This document shows positions 31,125 to 36,105 of a stretch of DNA of 36,105 nt, piece by piece. The position numbers and the translations under genes were made by a program. Below the pieces are notes generated by a model. It worked only from the letters and a program-made list of their open reading frames with translations. It had not been told where the DNA came from and did not search any database. The stretch comes from Defluviitaleaceae bacterium. GTDB taxonomy: Bacteria > Bacillota > Clostridia > Lachnospirales > WQUN01. Each line of letters opens with the position of its first letter. The first letter of the stretch is position 1. The DNA lies in assembly GCA_009785605.1 (NCBI GenBank), contig WQVY01000022.1, positions 1 to 36,105 of the forward strand, given 5' to 3'.

Positions 31125-32546
31125 ATGATTAGATTCCCTATTTCATCTCCAGGTGCTGGCTATAATTTTGATGACCCACCGGCACCGGCTTTTAAGGAAG
31201 TTATGGTACATGACCCATCTATTTTTAAGTCAGGGGACATGTACTATGTTTTTGGCTCACATATGGCTGCGGCACGCTCGCATGACTTGATTTCTTGGGA
31301 GCAAGTTTCTACCCATGTAAGCCCACACAACCCATTTATGCGAGATGTAGACGATTTTAAAGACGCCTTCGAATGGTCACAAAGTCGTACATTTTGGGCG
31401 GGAGACATCCAACCAATGCCTGACGGGCGGTTTCTTATGTATTATTGCAACTGCCAGGGCAGTATGCCTTTGGGTGACATTGGCCTTGCCGTTTCTAGTA
31501 ACGCAGAAGGGCCATATATTAACCAAGGCATGTTCCTAAAATCAGGGATGCGCTGGATTAGCGAAGATGGAACACCTTACAACCCAACAATACACCCTAA
31601 TTGCGTGGACCCACACGCTTTTTTTGATGCAGACGGTATTTACCGGCTGCTGTACGGTTCATTTTCTGGTGGGATTTTTATTATGACATTGGACCCTGCA
31701 ACAGGGCTTCCTATACCCGGCCAGGGGTACGGCAAGAAGCTAATGGGTGGCAACCATGGCCGTATCGAGGGCCCATACATGCTATATAGCCCCCAAACAA
31801 AATATTACTACCTGTTTGTTACGTTTGGTGGGCTTAGACATGATGAGGGCTACAATATCCGTGTTGCCCGCAGCCACAGTGTTGAAGGGCCTTTCTATGA
31901 TGCCGCAGGGCAAGAGATGACCGATGTAAAAGGCGCAGAAGGGACTATTTTTGACGACAGATCCATTGAGCCATTTGGCACTGAAATCATGGGTGGGTAC
32001 TGGTTTATGCAGGAAATGGGCGAGCCAGGGCGCAGCACTACTGGGCATATTTCTCCCGGTCACAACAGCGCTTACTACGACAGTGAAACTGGGCGATATT
32101 TTTTATTGTTTCACCAGCGGTTTCCACATTCTAGGGCCACACACCAAGTTAGGGTGCATGAGATGTTTATGGGTGAAGATGGCTGGTTTGTGGTGTCGCC
32201 TTTTAGGTATGACGGTGCAAGCTTGCGCAGCTTTAAGCCCCAACACGTACACGGGGCATGGAAAATTATTTGCCATGGGCAAGAGATTAACTATACACCC
32301 AACATATCTGTCACGGTCACGCTCAACCCTGACGGCAGTGTTAACGTGCATAGAAGCGGGTATGAAACAGGCGAGTGGACACTGGGTGCAGATGGCAAGG
32401 CATTTACGATTACGCTGGACGGTACTTGTTATAAAGGCTACCTACTGCGCAGCTACGCCGCAGACCATGACGCATGGGTAATGTCTTTTACTGCCTTGTC
32501 GGCCAAAGGGGTTGCCCTATGGGGTGCCGGTGTCTGCGGCTTATAG
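31125..32546 (+). CDS. GH43 glycosidase, cytoplasmic, arabinanase-like
   Basis: The 473-residue protein has no signal peptide and starts at ATG 31125, five bases after GGAGG. The five-bladed propeller shows the GH43 triad: Asp30 (VHDPSIF), Asp162 (VDPHAFFD) and the acid Glu215 (RIEGPYM), with the metal-site region GHNSAYYD. A C-terminal beta-barrel domain (from about residue 375; HGQEINYTPNISVTVTLN) resembles that of Bacillus Abn2. The likely activity is endo- or exo-arabinanase on alpha-1,5-arabinan fragments. It closely resembles the next gene over the whole length, so the two arose by duplication. Linkage specificity is inferred from the family. Confidence 0.88.
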   Translation: MIRFPISSPGAGYNFDDPPAPAFKEVMVHDPSIFKSGDMYYVFGSHMAAARSHDLISWEQVSTHVSPHNPFMRDVDDFKDAFEWSQSRTFWAGDIQPMPDGRFLMYYCNCQGSMPLGDIGLAVSSNAEGPYINQGMFLKSGMRWISEDGTPYNPTIHPNCVDPHAFFDADGIYRLLYGSFSGGIFIMTLDPATGLPIPGQGYGKKLMGGNHGRIEGPYMLYSPQTKYYYLFVTFGGLRHDEGYNIRVARSHSVEGPFYDAAGQEMTDVKGAEGTIFDDRSIEPFGTEIMGGYWFMQEMGEPGRSTTGHISPGHNSAYYDSETGRYFLLFHQRFPHSRATHQVRVHEMFMGEDGWFVVSPFRYDGASLRSFKPQHVHGAWKIICHGQEINYTPNISVTVTLNPDGSVNVHRSGYETGEWTLGADGKAFTITLDGTCYKGYLLRSYAADHDAWVMSFTALSAKGVALWGAGVCGL

Positions 32547-32569
32547 TGTGAAATTTGGAGGTATGACCT

Positions 32570-34084
32570 ATGAAGATTTTAGCATTACTAGTACTTAGCC
32601 TTTTGTTTTTGGCTGCGTGCGGCACGGGGCAGGATGACAATGGCGTGACAGACGATTATGACACCCCACCGGCTGGGGCAGCACAGGAACCAATAACTCT
32701 TACCGCGCCAGGTGCCGGCTTTGACTTTAATGACCCGCCGCCGCCGGTTTTTGGGGAAGTTTCTGTCCATGACCCGTCTGTTTTTAGGGTTGGGGATATG
32801 TTTTATGTAATAGGCTCTCATATGTCTATGGCTCGCTCCAGGGATTTGATTTATTGGGAGCAGGTGTCTAACTATGTAAACCCAGACAACCCTCTAATAT
32901 ATAGTCTCGAGGACTTCCAAGAAGCTTTTGATTGGGCGCGTACAACTACCTTCTGGGCTGGGGATATCCAGCCAATGCCGGACGGGCGCTACTTTATGTA
33001 TTATTGCAACTGCGAAGGTTCTATGCCTCTGGGGAACATAGGCCTTGCCATTGCCGACAACCCCGAAGGGCCGTTCATGAACAAAGGCATTTTCTTACGC
33101 TCGGGTATGCACGGTACTAGCGAGGATGGCACACCTTACAACGCAAATATACACCCCAATGCCGTTGACCCTCACGCGTTTTTTGATTCGAATGGTGAGT
33201 TTTGGATGGTGTACGGCTCGTTCTCTGGTGGGATTTTTATATTGCGTATGTGCCCGGAAACGGGCCTCCCATTACCCGACCAGGGGTACGGCACTAGGCT
33301 CATGGGCAACAACCATAGCCGTATAGAAGGGCCATATATCCTGTATAGCCCTGAAACTGAATATTACTATCTGTTTGTAACATTTGGCGGATTGGGTCGC
33401 AACGACGGTTATAACATACGAGTCTCCCGCAGCCGCAACCCAGACGGCCCATTTTATGACAACAGGGGCAATGCCATGATAGACGTACATGGTGCACGCG
33501 GCTCGTTTTTTGATGATAGAGCTATCGAGCCATACGGTACTAAGCTGATGGGTGGATACTGGTTCTTGAGGGAGCGTGGCGAGCCCCGTATGACATCCGG
33601 CTACCTGTCTCCTGGCCACAATAGTGCATATTTTGACGCAGAAACAGGCCGGTATTTTCTTATCTTCCATACCCGTTTTATTATTGGCCCATACCATAGA
33701 GTGAGGGTGCACGAGATGTTTTTGACAGATTGCGGTTGGTTTGTGGTATCCCCGTTCCGCTATGACGGTGCCATGCAGCGCAGTTTCTTGGCCGAGCATG
33801 TGCCGGGGTCATGGAAGCTTATTAATCATGGGCAAGAAATAAATTACGAAGCCAACCTTTCTGTGACAGTAAACCTGACTGCCGACGGTAGAGTCTACGG
33901 TGCCAAGGCGGGGTATTGGTCTTTGGAAGCTGACGGCACGACCTTTAATATCACGGTAGAAGGCATAGCGTATAGGGGGCGGCTGCTTCGCAGTTACGCC
34001 AGCGACCATGGCCGGTGGGTAATGTCTTTTACTGCTATGTCAGAGGATGGTATCGCACTTTGGGGTGCAGGTGTGGTGCAGTAA
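32570..34084 (+). CDS. GH43 glycosidase, lipoprotein, arabinanase-like
   Basis: The 504-residue protein has a lipoprotein signal peptide with lipobox LAAC (Cys17) and an acidic linker of about 25 residues. It then repeats the layout of the preceding gene: Asp68, Asp200 and Glu253 as GH43 residues and the same C-terminal barrel (HGQEINYEANLSVTVNLT). Anchored outside the membrane, it would cleave arabinan at the cell surface while the paralogue works inside. GGAGG precedes the ATG. The gap to the first gene is 23 bases and to the third 28 bases. The C-terminal domain is slightly shorter than in the paralogue. Confidence 0.9.
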   Translation: MKILALLVLSLLFLAACGTGQDDNGVTDDYDTPPAGAAQEPITLTAPGAGFDFNDPPPPVFGEVSVHDPSVFRVGDMFYVIGSHMSMARSRDLIYWEQVSNYVNPDNPLIYSLEDFQEAFDWARTTTFWAGDIQPMPDGRYFMYYCNCEGSMPLGNIGLAIADNPEGPFMNKGIFLRSGMHGTSEDGTPYNANIHPNAVDPHAFFDSNGEFWMVYGSFSGGIFILRMCPETGLPLPDQGYGTRLMGNNHSRIEGPYILYSPETEYYYLFVTFGGLGRNDGYNIRVSRSRNPDGPFYDNRGNAMIDVHGARGSFFDDRAIEPYGTKLMGGYWFLRERGEPRMTSGYLSPGHNSAYFDAETGRYFLIFHTRFIIGPYHRVRVHEMFLTDCGWFVVSPFRYDGAMQRSFLAEHVPGSWKLINHGQEINYEANLSVTVNLTADGRVYGAKAGYWSLEADGTTFNITVEGIAYRGRLLRSYASDHGRWVMSFTAMSEDGIALWGAGVVQ

Positions 34085-34112
34085 GCACAAAGGCTTGAGA
34101 ATGGAGGTTTAT

Positions 34113-36105
34113 ATGCAAACTTACCAGAATCCTTTCAGACTAGACAATCAATGGGACCAAAACCAATTGGGTGACCCATATATCATGCGTCACGATGGGT
34201 ATTACTACCTATACTGCTCTAGCCATCAGGCAGAGATAAAGTGCTGGAGAAGCGAAAACCTAGTGCAGTGGGACTACATGGGCAGCGTGTGCAACCTACC
34301 AGAGATAGATGGTGCATATGCGCCAGAGGTACTATACACACACGGTAAGTTTTACATGGTGACATCGCCCAAGGGAAGCGGGCATTACCTGTTAGTCTCG
34401 GACTCGCCTACAGGCCCCTTTACCCTTGTGTCTGAAAATTTTGGGTTATTAATAGACGGTAGTTTATTTGCTGATGACGATGGCAAGGTGTATTTTACCA
34501 GAGCCGGGCACCAGGGTATTGTTGTACACGATACTTGTTTGCCCAATACCCCAGATACAAGCGGTGCAACCATCCCCCAAAGCTACCTCAATCATTGGAC
34601 AGAAGGCTCGATGATAATAAAACGGGACGGTTTTTACTTCCTTACCATGACAGGTAACCACCTGCTAAGCCGCGGGTATAGGGTTGACTATATAGTGTCG
34701 CCCCATGCCCCAGACAAGGGGTATGTCACCCCGCGCAACCCAACATTGCTGCTGGAAACAGGTGACGAATTTCATGCACTGGGCCACAGCTCTACAGTTT
34801 TGGGGCCGGACATGGATAGTTATTATATTGCGTACCATTCGTTTAACTTTTTGGCAGAGCCAAAATACCGCAGTCTTAATATAGACAGGTTGTTTTTTGA
34901 TGGCGCGCGTATGTATGTCAACGCTGCCTGGTGGCAGCAGGGTATACCAGCTGGGCCTGTGTTTAAATCACGGGACGGCGAAGGCCTAGCAAGGCAAAAA
35001 CATTACGGCAAGACCTACTGGGTCACACCCCCTACGGGGGTGCATTTTACTGCAGAGTTGACAATCAACCCCAAAGGCAAGGCGGTTGATGTTTTATTAA
35101 ACACCGAAGATTTACTTCACATTCATGACGGTTGTGTATCCTTTAACGGCAAGAAAAAACAGCTACCGCAAAATATAGATTTAAACGCAGACCTTACCAT
35201 ACGCATTGCACAGGGCAAGAAGTCTTGCAAGATATGGCTTAACGGTATGGGTATCATGGAATGGGCAACACAAGAGTTTACAGTGTCAGGCAAAAGCGGA
35301 ATATACTTATGGAGTGAAGCAGACACAACCCCTGGCTTTGTAGGTTTTTCCCACACAGCAGAAGGCACTGGTGATTTTAACGCTTCGAAGAACATACCGG
35401 GGCGTTTCCTTGCCGTGCATACTGGGTTGGCACAGCCGGTAGAAATAGAAACTCATATAGAAACAGGTTTCCAGGCGCAAGCTATATGCGGGAGCACACA
35501 GTCCTTTTATTATAAGATTAACACAAAAAAAGCCGGCAACTATACGCTATTTATTCGTATGCAGGTATATACCCCAGATGCCCGCATCATTGTAAATGGG
35601 GAGACATTTACAATGCAAAAACTACGCACAAACGGGTTTGTGACAGTTTGCGCCGGGGCGGTAGATTTGCCGCAAGGCGAGTCGATGCTAAAATTTTCAG
35701 GCCTAAACGGCATAAGCTTAATAGACGAGTTTACATTGGTAGAGTCCAGCCAAGTCCCACAATCTGTCACTGTTGTAGACAAGGGTCGCCTAACCTATGA
35801 CGACTTGCGTATTATGGGGCATAAAAGAGCCAACAGCATGTTGCGTAAACAATGGGGTTTTACCTGCGCCGAAAATCACGGCATGGGGTTTGTTGGCGGA
35901 GATGGCTGGACAGATTACACTGTAAAAGCCAACCTAAACATCAACCGCCACACAAGGGGCACAGTATCTATATACCTACGCACAACAAAAGAGTCCTGGT
36001 TCGAACATCAAGCGTCACCAGCATTGTTGGGTTACAGGGTAATAGTTAATAGCGAGGGTATTGCTCTGATGCGTTGCCACTATGGCGAAAAACCTCTGGC
36101 AAGCA
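34113..36105 (+). CDS. GH43 glycosidase with C-terminal carbohydrate-binding domains, partial
   Basis: The frame from ATG 34113 (seven bases after GGAGG) is open to the window end, giving at least 664 residues. No signal peptide is seen (start MQTYQNPFRLDNQWDQNQL). The GH43 residues are Asp21 (GDPYIM), Asp115 (IDGSLF) and Glu164 (TEGSMII). The catalytic domain ends near residue 290. It is followed by a beta-sandwich region, a CBM6-like or galactose-binding-like domain (AGNYTLFIRMQVYTPDARIIVNG) and the start of another domain. It is more distant from the two upstream paralogues than they are from each other. Likely an exo-acting xylosidase or arabinofuranosidase on soluble oligomers. Confidence 0.85.
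   Translation, partial: MQTYQNPFRLDNQWDQNQLGDPYIMRHDGYYYLYCSSHQAEIKCWRSENLVQWDYMGSVCNLPEIDGAYAPEVLYTHGKFYMVTSPKGSGHYLLVSDSPTGPFTLVSENFGLLIDGSLFADDDGKVYFTRAGHQGIVVHDTCLPNTPDTSGATIPQSYLNHWTEGSMIIKRDGFYFLTMTGNHLLSRGYRVDYIVSPHAPDKGYVTPRNPTLLLETGDEFHALGHSSTVLGPDMDSYYIAYHSFNFLAEPKYRSLNIDRLFFDGARMYVNAAWWQQGIPAGPVFKSRDGEGLARQKHYGKTYWVTPPTGVHFTAELTINPKGKAVDVLLNTEDLLHIHDGCVSFNGKKKQLPQNIDLNADLTIRIAQGKKSCKIWLNGMGIMEWATQEFTVSGKSGIYLWSEADTTPGFVGFSHTAEGTGDFNASKNIPGRFLAVHTGLAQPVEIETHIETGFQAQAICGSTQSFYYKINTKKAGNYTLFIRMQVYTPDARIIVNGETFTMQKLRTNGFVTVCAGAVDLPQGESMLKFSGLNGISLIDEFTLVESSQVPQSVTVVDKGRLTYDDLRIMGHKRANSMLRKQWGFTCAENHGMGFVGGDGWTDYTVKANLNINRHTRGTVSIYLRTTKESWFEHQASPALLGYRVIVNSEGIALMRCHYGEKPLAS

Overview
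The window looks like a chromosomal segment of a spore-forming anaerobe of the class Clostridia (Bacillota). Evidence is the gene order def-priA-rpoZ-gmk-remA-yicC-dacF, a second operon pyrH-frr-uppS-cdsA-dxr-rseP-ispG, strong AGGAGG-type ribosome sites, S-layer homology domains, a RemA protein, and two genes with sporulation-type promoters. No rRNA, tRNA, CRISPR array or transposase was found.

Layout. 1-1750: end of a MerR-type regulator gene, a SAM methyltransferase, and a 42-codon gene on the plus strand behind a near-consensus sigma-G promoter, followed by a 99-bp inverted repeat and a two-way terminator. 1754-8220 (minus): a housekeeping operon read from dacF down to def, with a good sigma-A-like promoter at 8263-8290. 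8316-11150: an accessory stretch with a small unknown gene, an ABC-2 transporter pair and a methyltransferase. 11134-19215 (minus): the pyrH operon, covering UMP kinase, ribosome recycling, undecaprenyl and phospholipid precursor synthesis, two MEP-pathway steps and site-2 protease, ending in a GNAT acetyltransferase. An unknown HEYTH-type metallopeptidase-like gene sits inside it.

19428-22558 (plus): a Cys/His-rich protein, probably spore-associated, then an NfeD-like protein and a flotillin. 22635-25612 (minus): an ABC-2 exporter preceded by a CadC-like ArsR metal sensor; two matching operator sequences lie upstream of arsR and upstream of the transporter. 25773-36105: a plant-polysaccharide locus with a GH39-like enzyme, a large BspA-like/SLH surface protein, an AraC regulator, two closely related GH43 enzymes (one cytoplasmic, one lipoprotein), and a third, multidomain GH43 enzyme that runs off the end of the window.

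The core operons join cell-envelope precursor synthesis to translation and nucleotide metabolism. The last third looks like an inducible arabinan/xylan module. The least explained items are the 42-residue sigma-G-type gene with its inverted repeat, the HEYTH protein, the omega subunit with a long acidic tail, and the metal sensor paired with an ABC-2 exporter.
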